Origin: Mesotaenium endlicherianum | Lineage: Eukaryota > Streptophyta > Zygnematophyceae > Zygnematales > Mesotaeniaceae | Direction of reading: 5' to 3' | Assembly (NCBI GenBank): GCA_009602735.1 | Contig: WELA01004867.1 | Span: 258,691-322,690 of the forward strand | DNA: 64,000 bases | Part shown: in pieces, positions 23,738 to 36,482 of the stretch | Numbering within the stretch: the first letter of the stretch is position 1 | Layout: each line of letters opens with the position of its first letter | Position numbers and translations under genes: made by a program | Notes under the pieces: model-generated | The model's input: only the letters and a program-made list of their open reading frames with translations | Databases searched by the model: none | What the model was told of the DNA's origin: nothing

Positions 23738-25048
23738 GGTACGGTTGAGTGGGTGTGCTTGTCCGTGCGTGGACCGCGCTCGCTCATTGTGGAATGTAGC
23801 CCCTTAGGTTGCTGCTGTACTCAATCCTCCTTCGGAGGACAGGGCAGGCAGGCTTGGCCTCAGTCACGGAAAGGGTAGACTGCTTGAGCGATGAGCGCGC
23901 GTGCTGTTGGGCTCCACCTTCTCTCATGTGCCTCCCTGGGCAGTCGTCGTTGTCGGTGGGCTTCCACGCGCACATGATTGACGTCTTTGTGTGATCGTTT
24001 TTGCTGCCGAGATAACGATTCCATCCGCACTTAAAAGTGGACATCCATGTCCCTGCCACACCCTCGTGGTGGGCATGACCATCTATCATTTACGCAGCGT
24101 CTGCTGCTGCTGCTGCTGCCTCCCTTGGTTGTCGCTGTCGTTGTTCTCATCGCCTCTCTTGTCAATGGTCTGTCTCCATATGTTCAGCGCGGCGTTGTTG
24201 TCATTGCTGTTGTGGGTGCTGCTGCTGCTGCTGCTGCTGCTGGGGCGGGTGCAGTTTCTGGCGGGCATGGCATTTGTGGTCCAGCATCCGCGCCTGCCGG
24301 CCGCTTTGGCCGCCACCTTTGACTTTTTCGATGCTGACGGCGACGGCGTGATGAAATTTGAGGAGACGCGGGCAGGCCTCGAGAAGCTCTTCCCCTCCAT
24401 CTCTGTGCAGCAGGTGAGAGTGCGTACCTGCTGCTGGGCTGCAGCATTGCAGACTCACTCTTGGCCTCATTCGTTAACATTCGTTAACACTGATGATACT
24501 TAACAGAAGCAGGACCTCCTCCCCCTTTCGCCCCCCCCTCCTCTCAAGCGGGGTTACTTCCTGCATTAGTGAGCCTTTCTTGGGTCTGGATTGCCTGATG
24601 AGTACGTGGTGTTCATTGAGCTGAGGTACTTGAGGTATTAATGGATGCTAAGTACCGACCTCTGTCCATCACTCTAATGTGTATGGTTGTCCATGTCCTT
24701 CACCCCCAAGGGTTGAAGTAAGTGGACCATGTTATAATGGCGAGTTGCTGGATGTCTTGCTACAATAATTGGATACAAGAGTCACTGTCATTGCGCCTGT
24801 TCAATCAGCCATATGGAGCTTGTTGGTGGTACATGTGAGTTGCGCATTTGCAGGTGCAGGCGCTGTACAAGGCAATGGACCTCAACGCAGACGGCGTTGT
24901 CAGCCGGGATGAACTACGAGAGTATCTGGAAACCAATCCGGAGTACGTCATGGCTATCCTTTTCGCAAATCCGTCCCTCGCTGGAGAGGAACAGGACAGC
25001 ACCTTCTTCTCGTCGGACAGATCCACGTCAGTGAATGGTGGCTCGTAG
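17442..25048 (+). CDS. LPEAT2-like lysophospholipid acyltransferase with EF hands
   Basis: Seven exons join in frame to 533 residues: 17442-17728, 18162-18417, 19563-19856, 22024-22310, 23101-23224, 24255-24413, 24854-25048. The class of enzyme re-acylates lysophospholipids from acyl-CoA at the ER. Residues 52-88 are hydrophobic membrane segments. Residues 144-149 form the catalytic HX4D box (SNHVTFVD). FPEATTTNG at 215-223 is the acceptor-binding motif, with Ala218 where Gly is usual. VVRYPFVHLDPSW follows. The C-terminal third carries calcium-binding loops: DADGDGVMKFEE (442-453) and DLNADGVVSRDE (478-489), plus a degenerate one in exon 5 (DTADRGFINFRQ). EF hands behind the acyltransferase domain are typical of plant LPEAT2 and animal LPCAT1/2. 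All splice sites are GT-AG. The second ATG, one codon on, is equally possible as start. Calcium regulation is inferred. Confidence 0.9.
19892..20268. other. assembly gap (377 N) in intron 3
   Basis: The gap is flanked by C- and T-rich tracts (CCCCCCCC, CCCTTTTCCCT), which probably stopped sequencing. No exon is expected inside, since exons 3 and 4 join in frame with intact acyltransferase sequence. Confidence 0.95.
20449..20552. repeat. CA/CG-rich simple repeat in LPEAT2-like intron 3
   Basis: A run of ACACACGCACGAACGCACGC type with interruptions. Similar tracts lie at 21471-21520 and 21957-22022 in the same intron; the last one abuts the exon 4 acceptor. Confidence 0.75.
22737..22759. repeat. 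CAG trinucleotide repeat in intron 4
   Basis: About seven CAG units. Matching CTG tracts are found in intron 5 at about 24101-24118 and 24216-24241. Confidence 0.8.
23036..23068. repeat. GT/GC-rich simple repeat near the end of intron 4
   Basis: GCGCGCGCGTGTGTGTGTGT type tract about 30 bases before exon 5. Another TG run lies at 23706-23729 in intron 5. Confidence 0.7.
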
Positions 25049-26407
25049 TCACCTGTAGGATTTCCACTTACTCTGGCCTGTGCTGTACATCAGCCGTAGT
25101 TGTTGCACTGGTATGATTGCTAGCGTATTTTTTTCTCTGGAGTTTTTTAGTTAGACAGATGTCAGGCTTACACGTAGTGTCTCTGCACACTTGTAACCAC
25201 TCCACTTCCCTACAGTTTGCTTTCTCACTCGAGGACAGGACCATGTTGTAAGGTCAGATTAGATGATCTGTCTCCGACAAATTTGGCTGGTGTATGAAGT
25301 TGGCTGCAATGATAAATGTCAACCCCTCATTGTACCCGCCTCAGGAATGCAGGTTAAGCACTTGGTAATCCAGACACATGCAAGAAATTTGTCTAGTTAC
25401 AGCAAGGAATATTTTAACTTGCTGTTTCATAAAAACGACTGGGAGGGACCTTTCACCTCCCCAAACTGTCAACTGCCTCACAGGAAATCCCCTACTGGGT
25501 GCATCCAGACGTTTTACTTGCATGTGAGCCCCAACTTTCTTTGTCACCCTGACAGGACATGGCAAGCACGTGGTTCAAACTATAGGTATCACGTCAAGAT
25601 GCAACGAACAATTCAACTAGTCCTCCAACGGTCACAATAACCTGAGAAGGTTCCAGATGCAAGGATTGTCAAATGCTCAAATAGAAGTAGCGCTAGAATA
25701 TGCACAAGGATAGATAGTGAAGTCATGTTTGGCAAACTAGGCCACAAACGTCTAAACCTGCTGTTGATTTAAGGGCCACCAAGGCACGCTGTTGATTATA
25801 CTATGAGTAAAGATTCTTGACTGTAACACATAAAGACTCCCTTCCACATTGTCTCGAGGACCCTTTCCCTCAACCTACAGCAACCACCAGAGCTATATGA
25901 TACTAATGCATCTAATATCATTCCACTTTCAGTATATATTATAGATGCAAAAAGCACTCGCTAAGTACTAGCTAGCTGAAGAGTTGCAGCCAAAAAAAAG
26001 AGTGCTGGAGCCACATTGGTGCACCCTTGTAGAGTATTACGTATATATGCTACACTAAGTTGAGCAATCTAACCTTGACCCCTGTTTGCAGCCACCATAA
26101 GGGGGGTTGCTGTAACATAATATCAACCAAGACCTGTAGGCATTGCTTCTGGTATTTACAGACGCGCATGCTCATGCTCATGCTAGACGAATACATCCAG
26201 ACCCCCCACCCTGTCCTACCCTCGCAAAGGTGACAACATTGCAGGGCTGGTCAATCCAACCCCCCAGACTATTTCGGACATTGTAAGAGGCCCTAGCGTA
26301 CTGCACACCTACCCACCAAATATAGCACCATGCTGCCCGTGGTTACAGGGAAAAACCCAACAAAAAAAAGAACAACAATTAGCCACAGCACTCGTGCTTG
26401 AAATAAA
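25049..26407. other. intergenic between two convergent genes
   Basis: This holds the 3' ends of the LPEAT2-like gene and the GRAS gene. The longest ORF (25263-25640 plus, 125 codons) has no recognisable motif and is probably chance. The AT content is higher than in the flanking exons. Confidence 0.5.
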
Positions 26408-29400
26408 TTACACACCCACCACCCCTGGGAGTCCTGCACAACGCCAGCTGGAGGCCGCCAGCAAGGGCTGGCCCTTCCACCGCAGCATGACTGCACTGAG
26501 ATGCTCGTCGAGCTCATAGCCCTCTCGGTACCTCTTCAGCAACGACTGCGCAACCAAGCAGGCACAGGGCCGCCACATATCAGTGGTTGAGCCTCCCTCC
26601 GCGACAGCCTATAGGAAGCAGCAGGCAGCAAGCAAAGAAAGGCAACACCACACTCAGCTACACGATGCACTGATGCTGCCGGCTTGGTTCTTTTTGGATG
26701 AAGCAAACACAGCTAACCTTCGTGGAGAAGAGTGCCACACACTCGCGTGCCACAGTGAGAGGACACGGCAGGTGGCACTACAAAACCAGCCAGCCTCGTA
26801 CATGCATGCGCATATGACGCCCTCAGGCCCAGCACGCACTTGACAAGAACGATTTGCAAAAGGGGGTACCTGCAGGTTGTCAACGACGTCTGCGCTGAAC
26901 AGCTGCCCCTCAAAGCCGGCCGCCGCCATGCGGTAGCGCCACCTGGCGAGGCTCTCGTGGCGCTCCACGCGCTCGCGGCCCTCGCACGCCACGATGTTGA
27001 TGACCTTGCGGCCCAGCACGCGCTCCTCGATGAGCACGCGCTCCGTGCTGTGCCAGGGCAGCGCCACCTCCAGGGAGTCAAAGAGCGCCGAGTAGTAGTG
27101 GATGGCCTCGCTGAAGCGCGACTTGAACAACGGCAGGTTGTGCTCCGCGTGCTGCTCACCCCCGCGGCACACCCACGCGCACAGCCAGGGGGACAAGCAG
27201 CACTCAGCACGATGCAAGACACATGCCCACGCGAGCACAGCGCCAACACGGCCTGCAGCAGCCAGAGAAACTAAACTTCGGCTCCTTTCAGCCGCATTGG
27301 GGAGGGGACCACCCTCTGGAAGGACGCCCCAAGCACTGGAGCGTACACAAGGCCATCCACGCCAGGACGTGCACACACATTTATGCAAGTCACGCCACGC
27401 GCCACACATGCTGCCAGGACCTCCTCCTCCTCCTCCTCCTCCAAAGTGCTGCTGCGGGCGGATGTGGAGATGGAGCGCTGGCTCACCTGCTCCACGAGCA
27501 CAACCAGGCGCGGGTTCATGGCGCGAATCATCTTCAGGGTGCGGTTGCGCGCGCTCTCCTGCTCCAGCTGCATGCTGTCCCCCGCCAGCTGGTGCAGCCG
27601 CAGCACGCAGCTCACCGCCAGAGCCTCCTGGGGCCGGAGGTCAAACTGCTCCGCGCTCAGGTTCTCCAGCTTCTCCGTGACGGGCGTAAACTCAAATGGC
27701 ACGCCCATCAGCCGGGCGAAGCTGGAAAGGCGCCGCCCCGTTTCCTGCACCCAACAAGCGCGCAATTGAAGCCCACCGGTGGCCAGGCCAGCTTCAAATC
27801 AAGGTCAGGGTGAGTGATGAGACAGCAGTCACAGCCCACACATAACCAAGGCAGCAGGCAGCTGGCATCTCGTAGTCTTGCAAGCATACATGTACACTCC
27901 ACAGAGCAAATGCAGCTAGCCATCGAAGCTAATGTCCAGACTGACTGCTGCCGACAGCCCATCCCTTGCTCGCAGACCAGCACCGCAGAAGCATCAGAGC
28001 AACTCCAGTTGGAAACGAAAGTAAGGAGATGCTAGTGGGTGAGCCTGTCCGAGTCATTAAGGAGGCTACCCCTTCATCTGACCTGAGGCTAGAGCAACGA
28101 GGACGCCCGCTGCACAAAGTAGGCACGTGAATGGGTAGGAGGGTGGATGCGGTGAGGGGGGACCTGTAGGCTGGAGGGCTTGAGGCCAGTCTGAGGCGCA
28201 TCAATGCCCGTGATGCGCAGGTGAGGGGGGCCCCCTGGCCGCACCGCCAGCGCTTCAATCAACGTCGGCCACTGGGTGCCATGTGTGATGCCAAAGTCGA
28301 TGATATGCACGCTCGCTTCCCCTTCCACAGCTTCCAGGATCGCGCCGTTTGCTGCAACATGGCCGAAGCTGCCATAGGGGCAAGCCTCCAGGAATGCCAG
28401 TAGAGCCGCCAGCATGTCCTTGCTGGCAGGCCCAGGCCCAGTGCCAGTCTTGCTCTGCAAAGCCTGCACAACACCAGTCACAAGAGACATCCAAAATGAG
28501 CTCACTTTCCACGTGGGGTATGGCCAGGTAGGGTAGCTGTACACTAGGCCCCCACATCAGGGGGGGAATTTGTCATGTGGCAGGATACAAAAGTGATTTG
28601 CAGCCCACTGCCCACCAAGAAGTCCATCCCACAAACCAAAAGTGTCAGCTTCAGCAACAGAATGACATGCCATCATGTCAATGTCATGTGTCAAGCAAAT
28701 ACACAAATGAAGCGTCATGTTAGTCCAGTAGTATTGAGTAATTGCATGTTGAAGTTGCAGTCTGGACTTCAAGACCTTCTGTTATAGCCTCCACCACACA
28801 CCCTGCCCCCTTCAAATTTGTACAGATGCCTGCCCAACATCCCTATGGTAAGAACACTGACCTGATAGATAGATGAGCCTGTCCCCACGATTCGCGCCGC
28901 CAATCCCTCCAAGAAGTAGTAAGCCATGCGCTGTCCTGCTGTGCCATGTGGAGAGACCATGGCAGTCAGCGCCTGCATTAAATTGTGAGCAGTCTGCAGG
29001 TTGTTGCTTTCAATAGCTTCCGCACAGGTCATCAGAATCTTTTCCATGTCGTTTACGGGTAACCTTAAAGGAACCTCTTTGAGAAGCTCCAGAGGTACAT
29101 CATCTGCTCTAGTATCCTCCTCCTTTACTCCTTGGCCCCCTTCATCTGCACTGACACATTCTTTGCCTCCATCCTCATGATGCCTGACCTCTTGGAAAGG
29201 CACGTTTGCACCCTCATCGGAGGAGATATACGATGACTGCAAGCTGAAGGGATCCTTCGGACTGCTGGGAACATGAAGGTGAGCGCTTGAGTAATCTGGG
29301 ACATGGCAAGGCCTGCCAGCGCCTGGGGAAGATGATACTAGCACGGATTCTCCAGGCAAAACGCCAAGTTGCGACTCTGCTGCTGCAGGCTGGACTTCTT

Positions 29401-30487
29401 GACCATGTTGTGCTAAGTGAGTCTCTTCCCCCGCAAGACTGCAAGCTGCATTAAATTGATTATTGATGAGGAGATTTCCATCCACAATGCCGTCAAACAC
29501 TGAATTGCCCTCAGCAAAGTAGAGCAAGTTGTTGTTAGGGGAATGAGGAAGAGTGGGACTATATGAAGGACTATAGTCCTCGGCATCTGTGCTTTGGTCC
29601 AAAATACTTGACCGAATGTTCACAGTCAACCTTCTCCGTGGACTCATAGGAGGGCTCAGCACGTTACTACCATTCTGTGCTTGTAGTAACCTGCTACTGC
29701 TTTCACTTGATTCCGTCACACAGAATATCTCAGGGAAAGACTCAACGTCCAATCCACCTGTTTGCAAGCTGTAGGGCACATTTGTAGTATCCAATGTATA
29801 TGCTACTTGCAAGCTTGAGGGCTCAGCACATCCTTCCATCATGTTCCTTTGGGCAGGGTGAAAGTGCCTGTTCATATCCTCCAGTTGCTGTGCCATTTCT
29901 AAATTAACCTGGTCAAGATTCGCACGTGCACCCCCGACCTCGCTTCCTTCGGACCAGTGCTCGCTGTATGGGTTGGTGTTAGGTCTCAAGGAAGACGGCA
30001 AGCCATACTGGCTATCTTCCTTAAACAAGACCTCATGGAGCTCGTCCAAAGTTTCCAAGTTAGAAGCCTGGTTCAATGGCAAAGTAGCGCTTGAGTAGCA
30101 TTCCGAGTGGTGCCTTGAGCAGCCCATACCGCCAATATCTTGAGACACCTTCATACTTCCAGCCATGATGATATCATGCAGATCTTCAGCAGCGTAACGT
30201 CCTGTCGTAGAGGGAGGAAAATCATGCACAATAGTTGGCCCAAGGCTGTAACTACAGTCAAAGGGAAGTGTGTCCACGTAGCCACTACCTGCGACCGCAT
30301 GACTGTTTCGCAAGCGAGAGGCTTCCTGCTCTGTTTTGAAGTTTATCATCTCAAGAAGCTGAGAGGCAACACTTTGAGAAGCAATGCCTCCGTGCTGCTG
30401 CAGCAACACATCCCCGTAGCTATTCCCGTTGAAATTGGATTCGGGGCAAGAGCGTTTTCGAGATATGGCGGCCATCGTCCTCAACAA
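26408..30487 (-). CDS. GRAS-family transcription regulator
   Basis: Five exons join in frame to 888 residues: 30487-28862, 28463-28164, 27744-27487, 27151-26870, 26608-26408. Residues 1 to about 460 are polar, low-complexity and not recognised. The GRAS domain follows: LHRI ([20 protein letters not shown], about 475), the VHIID motif at 594-598 ([20 protein letters not shown]), [19 protein letters not shown], then VVLVEQ joined across intron 3 to [40 protein letters not shown] is the PFYRE part. The SAW end reads LLAASSWRC (875-877 SSW), with nine further residues before TAA. It is most like the PAT1/SCL group. GRAS proteins act in the nucleus as co-regulators in plant signalling. The ATG four codons in (30475) is an alternative start. 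In exon 4 the acceptor giving VEQ-HAEHN was chosen by family fit; a shift of one codon is possible. Confidence 0.92.
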
Positions 30488-33400
30488 GAATTTCTAACTA
30501 CTTGCAAGGCCCCAAGCTTCTAATAGCGGATTTTGAACATTCTTGCGAAGTAAACAAGTTTAGGTCGAGACGTTCCGTGATGTGATGTGATGGTGTATGA
30601 TGACATACGACGTGGAGGGCACAACCACGATGTTATTTCGCACGCCGGCGCTCTCGTTTATAATGCATGACGTAACCGCGTGCATTACCGCGTGCTCCAG
30701 GACTATTCACCTCCCACGATCTCCCACAAATCTCGCAGATGTGAAACGTGTGTGAGCACTAAGCCGTGCGACGAAAAGCGACGAAATAATAATCATGCAA
30801 TGATGCAACTCTTGCAACACTCGCACACAGTCGCACATGCTCGCACATACACAAGTACAAAGCATACTGTCGGTTCTCTTGGTCAATAATGTATGTGAGG
30901 GAGCCGACAGTTTTCCCCTCAACCGCCGCGCAAATTCGAAGTCCAACCAGCGCGACCACCTTCGACGGTCGCCGTCGACGCAACGAGTATCTCCCCTCCC
31001 TCCCATTTCCACCATCCCAAATGCCCTCCCACCATAACCACCCTCCCCTCCCCTTTCCACTGCTCATGTACACATATAGAGTATATCTTACAGGTATGTA
31101 GGATCTTACACGTGCTTGGATAATGGTTATATTCTTGCATAAAAAGATATAATCAGTCAACGACTTCTATAGCACATTCTGCCAGTGATTACTAAAGGGG
31201 AATCCGCCAACGACATCCGAAGTACAAATACGCCACAATCCATGTTAGAATAGTCTATATTATTACGACCGTTAAATTCAGATCGTTCTCGGCAATGACT
31301 ATGAAGTAATCCTAAAATCATTGTACATTCATTCTATATTCAACAATAAACCATCTCATTCCATTTCCATCTCCCATCGAGTCAATCTCTTCTCTCTTGT
31401 AAATTGTCGCTTCCCCCATCTACCCGCACCCTTAACATTGTGGAGACGCTGCAGTCTCAATTACATCCCTTTGAGCGAGTTAAGCTCATCTTCACTTTCA
31501 ATTTTGTCCTCTTAGGCGAGTGAAGCTCATCACCATTTTCCTTCCACTATGGAGCCGATCGCTTCATGAGTTTTTGGCTTTTATTCTCATAGTTTTCATT
31601 CTCGAACTCGACCTGAAATTTACTTTTCTCCTCATACGTTGTGGAGCAGACCGCTCTTTCGGCTCTGGGCTCATCTGATCGCTCGCACTTGACTGATGCA
31701 AGTCAGGCTTGCCGGTTGGTGCCATTTTAAGGGTTTCTTGGGGGTTTCCACTCACATCCTTAGCCGTCTCACATGATTTCACGCTTACGAGATAGTTGAG
31801 CGATTTTGCTCCCACTCACGGGCTTCCTTGGACAGGTGCTCTGCTTACATTTGGCATAATTTGGCTCCCATTTGACTTCACGCTATCCGATTGTGTGAAC
31901 TTTATTGAGCCTGAGAGATTCCTTGGGTTGTACGCTTAATTAGGCTCGTTATTGGAATGTTCACGCTCTCGGGTTTGTTATGCTCGATCGAGTTCAATAA
32001 AGCTCCTTCATGGGCTTTCTTTCGTTTTTACACATCTACCATTTGGGCTGGTTGAGCCACGCTCACAAGCTTTCTCTGGTTGTTAATGTCTGCTCGCTTT
32101 GGCTTGACAGGCTCATGAACAAGTCTTTCCGCTCTCGGAATCTCGCTTCCCGTTGACAAGGTTCCAGCTTCGTAGTTTACGCTCTCAGGTGGCTTAAGCT
32201 TGATTGAGTTCCTTTAATAAGATATAAATACATGCTATCCTATTTTTCTAGGAATCTATGACCTTTTCTCGACAGCATGCGCGATTGAAGAAAAACGACT
32301 TTGGACTTCTTGCCACTTAGTCATCTGGCTAAATCACTTGTCATCCGGGCTGCACAAGGTGTCCCTCATCCGTTCCCTCGCTTCTCCTTACTTATACGCC
32401 ATTAGTGGCTCCTCGAGTGAACGCTTTCCATACACACTTTTTACTCTCCTCGCTTTCATTGTTGGATTCATTGCATGGCTTTTGACATTTCGCTTGATGT
32501 GTCTTTGATTTTGCTGTCGCAGGCTGATATCTTCCTTGCCTGTGAGTGTTTCATTATTTAGATTCGATTACTTCAACTTGACTTTTTGTGCACATTTCGT
32601 TGGCTGCATGCCGTTCGCCATCTTTGTCTTGCTTAAGCTTACTTTTTGTTGGCCTAGTCAACTCATCTGATCACGTACATTATTCCCTTGATGCTATCAC
32701 GCTATTTGTCGGCTTGATCTCAGATGTCTTGAGTTTCGTTAAGTTTACATGCATCAATTTCTCTTGACCTTCTGAGATGTCATTACTATATTTGTTTTGC
32801 TTCAACCTGCTTTCATCGTTTGCTCTATTTTGCATCTTGCATTGGATCTGCAGCTTTGGTACCTCTTGGACGTAACACAGATTTTATGAAATTATCAATT
32901 TTCACTTAGTTTTTTGTCTTTGTCTTCCCTCTAGCTACCGGTGTTGTTGCTGTTCACTTATTTCTCTAGCATAAGCAGGTATGACTGGACCATATTAGGG
33001 TTGGATTTAGCTTAAACGTTATCATGCAAACGTTTAATCATTTCTTTTCTAGTGGGCATCAATCAGTGGATATCTTCCACATCTTCTCCCGAGGTGGAGA
33101 TGGGCAAAGATCAATTCTTAGGGCATTTTTCAAAATTAAATTTATTTTTTGGCCAAATCGGTCTCAGAGTGTAGTGTGCACATCTGTTGCACTTGCGACC
33201 TTGAGGACAAGTGGTTTCATTCTTATGCCTACAAGGCGCAGGCTACATGCAGCAGGCGTAGAGACGGTGATGCTAGGCAGCTATGGAGAGTTAAGGGTGG
33301 TGCCCGTAGGGACCACTGACTGCTAGCCAATAAACAGCCAATAAGTAGGTTAGATTGTTTGTGTAGGGACCTTGCACGAGAATAGCAGTAATTGTCCATA

Positions 33401-33567
33401 CTTGACTACTTTTTTCCAATTTCAATGCTCATGCACTTACCAAGGTACCAACACAATTCAGTAGAATTCACTGCGCCGGCCGTCAACAACATGTTATACA
33501 CCGTTGCCTCCTTCAACCGCCAGCTCCCGCTCGAAATATGACACGACGTTTGAACGACGTCCTCGGG
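30488..33567. other. long non-coding interval upstream of the GRAS gene
   Basis: 30488-30700 should hold the GRAS promoter; a TTATAATGCAT stretch is at 30658-30668. From about 31300 to 33000 the sequence is T-rich, without ORFs over about 85 codons, and words such as ACGCTCTC and AAGCTCATC recur irregularly. I see no gene, RNA or mobile-element protein in it. The ORF at 33024-33326 is not recognisable. Confidence 0.5.
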
Positions 33568-34284
33568 TGAAATGAATTGACTTTCCAATAGGCGATTAAT
33601 AATTAGTAGAAGATCTTTATATCAACAAGTAATCTTTATGGTATTTTTTGGTTACTCAGTAGTCAGGAAAAGACTCTGCAAATAGCACTACAATATTCAC
33701 GCGTCAAGTGCAAGTAAACAAGCAGCAATCATGCAATCAGTAAACTCGTACAAATGCAAGGAGAGAAGGCAATTCGTATCAATGGCTTCTCGCCTTGGAT
33801 TTACATATCTCTCAGTAAACGATTCAAGAGGGTTGGCCTCGTTTTTGAATGGCGAACTCGAGAGCATCAACTAACCTATGTACATGAAATGAGTTTAGTT
33901 TTCAACAGCAAGTGCGGTGGCACCGCCTACCCAGGAGTTGACCACGCCGGTAGGACCTCGGCTAATTAAATCCACAGCCATCTCTCATCATCCCGAATTG
34001 CCATCCACCCCACGGATGTCATCTAGCCACTCATCTAGCATATCACACTTAGATGCATAACTAGGCAGTTCATTGATACCGGGTACGGCAGTCCGCTGAC
34101 TGTCAAAGAATATGTCAGCAAGCTGACCAATAGAGACTTCAGCGTGCTGCTTTCGGCTGAGTCATGATACTAAATAATACTAAGAAGTCCAACAAACTTA
34201 ATATTCACTAAAGTTCAACTGACAATGTATTTAATTATTATATTTAAATGAATATTACACTACCAATAATACTGATTCATTACA
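33568..34284 (-). repeat. K-family LTR, copy C (reverse)
   Basis: Reverse complement of the K LTR, from TGAAATGAATTGAC to CTGATTCATTACA. On its right the reverse K polypurine tract (TCCTCCAACTTA) follows, so it is the 3' LTR of a minus-strand K element. Confidence 0.85.
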
Positions 34285-34502
34285 ATTCCTCCAACTTAGT
34301 ATGTTGTTGTCTCGACAACACTAAGACTCCATCCTAATAACCACAAAGCAACACGTACAGCCATCTGACCAAAGCATGCAAAGTCAACATACTGATTTAC
34401 TCATGCAAGCTATGTCCCTGGGGCTCTATCCTCTGGTGAAGCAGATCTAGATCTGGACCTGATCCTCCTATCTATTGGCCTCCTGATATCCTCAGGCTTA
34501 GC
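34285..34502 (-). mobile_element. K-family internal 3' end, truncated
   Basis: In reverse it reads an Arg/Ser-rich protein tail (RRPIDRRIRSRSRSASPED) ending in TAG, then untranslated sequence, GTGTTGTCGAGACAACAA and the polypurine tract. The tail is homologous to the C-termini of the unrecognised proteins at 10800-10870 and 63070-63124. The rest is cut off where LTR copy D begins. Confidence 0.7.
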
Positions 34503-35212
34503 TGTAATGAATGAGTACATTGAGTAGATATGATATTTATTTAAATATAATAGTTGAATAAGTTCAGCCTGCTGAACTTCAGTTGATATTAAGGCTCTTG
34601 GGTTATAAGTTCTTAGTTCAATGACTCAGCCGGGAGCAGTAGGCTGAAGTCAATTAGGTCAGCCTATTGACACATTCTTTGACAGTCAGCTGACTGCCGT
34701 ACTCGGTAGCAACAAACTGACTAGTTATACATCTAAGTGTGGTGTGGTAGATGAGTGGCCAGATGACACCCCTTGGGTGGATGGCGATCCGAGATGATGG
34801 GAGATGGCTGTGGATTTGGTTAGCCGAGGTCCTATCGACGTGGTTAACTCCCGGGTAGGCGATGCCATCGCACTTGCCGTTGAATTGTAAACTCATTCCA
34901 TGTACATAGGCTAGGTATTGCTGTCGAGTTCGGCATTTGAAAACCAGGCCAACTCTCCTGTATAGCTTACTGAGAGATCTCAGAATCCAAGGCGAGAAGC
35001 CATTAATGCAAACCGTCTTCTAGCCTTGTTTATGTATGAGTTTACGGATTGCATGATTGATGCACGTTTACATGCATTTTACTTTGCCTTATGAGTACTG
35101 CTTCTGCTAGTGTATTGTCCTTTGCTTTAATAGAAAATCCATAAAGATTACTTGCTGATATTAAGATCTTTCATTAATTGTTAATCGCCTATTGGAAAAA
35201 TGATTCATTTCA
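34503..35212 (+). repeat. K-family 5' LTR, copy D
   Basis: A 710-bp LTR (TGTAATGAATGAG to TGATTCATTTCA) followed after one base by a primer binding site and a gag ORF. This is the only K copy here with an intact 5' LTR arrangement. Confidence 0.9.
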
Positions 35213-35213
35213 G

Positions 35214-35227
35214 TGGTATCGGAGCAG
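35214..35227 (+). other. primer binding site of K copy D
   Basis: TGGTATCGGAGCAG, the same iMet-type variant as in G1 and the copia element. Confidence 0.8.
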
Positions 35228-35245
35228 TTATCACAGTCGTCTGAT

Positions 35246-36145
35246 ATGGTAAGGACTAGGTCTCAAGCTAGCAACTCTCGTGAAATGGAGGGTGAGGACA
35301 ATGATAACATTGAGGAAAGGCAGGACGAAAGTCGCGTCTTTGGAGCTCGTACCTACTTAGAAACGCTGCATGATACAAGAGCCAGAGAAGCTGCAGGGGA
35401 GACAGCAGCTCTTGCTGCGGTAGCAGCTCAGCTTGCTGAGGATGACCGTTTAGCCAAGGAGGTAGAAGAGGCAGAAAGCAGGAGGGCCCCTGATAGAAGG
35501 ACGGTGGAAGAGCAGATGGCAGAAAGGGCCAGTCTCCCAAACCAACCTCCTGATGTGCCTACCGTTATACCTCTTCCTTAGATTCGCAGACAACTGAGTG
35601 CAACAGGCATAGCCGGAGCGGCACCAATCTGGAATGTTGAAGCTGCTACTAATCAAGCTAATGTTGCTGCTGCTGCTCTTGTTGGGCTACCACCTCAGAA
35701 TGTACATCTGGGAGCATTATTTGTGCAAATGTAATCGCAAATGGCGAGCATGTATCAGTCCCAAACAGAGAACAAAAGGATCACGATGGCATTGCTGCGT
35801 GACAGAGACCAACTGGGATCTCAAAAGATCGGTGGTGGTGGCCGAGGGCCTAGTAAGCCTAAGCCAAAACCTCCTCAGGACTACGACCTTGAGGGAAACA
35901 AAAACTATTACCTGATTAAGTTTCTCGCTGATGTTGAATAGTGGCTGGCGAACTACCCAGATTTGCAAGACTAAGAGAAAGTCTGGCACACTGGTGCTCT
36001 ACTGAAAGGCAGTGCAGCAAACTGGTGGCTGTATTGGAAAGAAGAGCGTAAGGCTCAACAACTCGGTAACCCTACTTGGGTAGAGTTTGTCGAGCAACTG
36101 CATGAGAAGTTTGATGTCATCAATCAGCAGGAGAAAGCTATCTAT
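35246..36145 (+). pseudogene. K-family gag (retrotransposon capsid), truncated
   Basis: The ATG at 35246 gives MVRTRSQASNSREMEGEDND, followed by an Ala/Glu-rich helical stretch. After four in-frame stops (35579, 35732, 35939, 35972) the same frame continues with the capsid domain: DYDLEGNKNYYLIKFLADVE, KVWHTGALLKGSAANWWLYW and EFVEQLHEKFDVINQQEKA. This matches the gypsy gag capsid pattern of a small helical domain with LxGxAxxWW. The frame ends near 36145, where the sequence changes to the left edge of element G2, so no pol is present. Confidence 0.8.
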
Positions 36146-36482
36146 GTCGTGCCTAACAGCGTCGGACTCCTGGCGCGTGTGTGGCTTCTCAGCACGTGTG
36201 CCTTCGACTTGGTTAGCGTGTCGGTGCGTCGCTGCACGTGGGGATTGACCAGGTTAATCGTCCCTTGCACGTGTGTTGATGACAGATTGGTTGGGATTTG
36301 ACCCAATCCTGGTCATCCTGCACTTGCATCATGCGATGAGGCATCCCACACTCTGTGCTTTCCATGTTCAACCAGTTCCTCATTCAACACTTAGCAGAAA
36401 CTTTTGAAAACATAGGTTATCTTCAATTTCCCTTACATCCCTCCCTTTCAGCTGAAGCGTCCTTGCCTTTCTGCAGAAAGTT

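Noticed and set aside
25263-25640. 125-codon ORF between the convergent genes
   Set aside because: No recognisable motif, no neighbours or splice context; probably chance.
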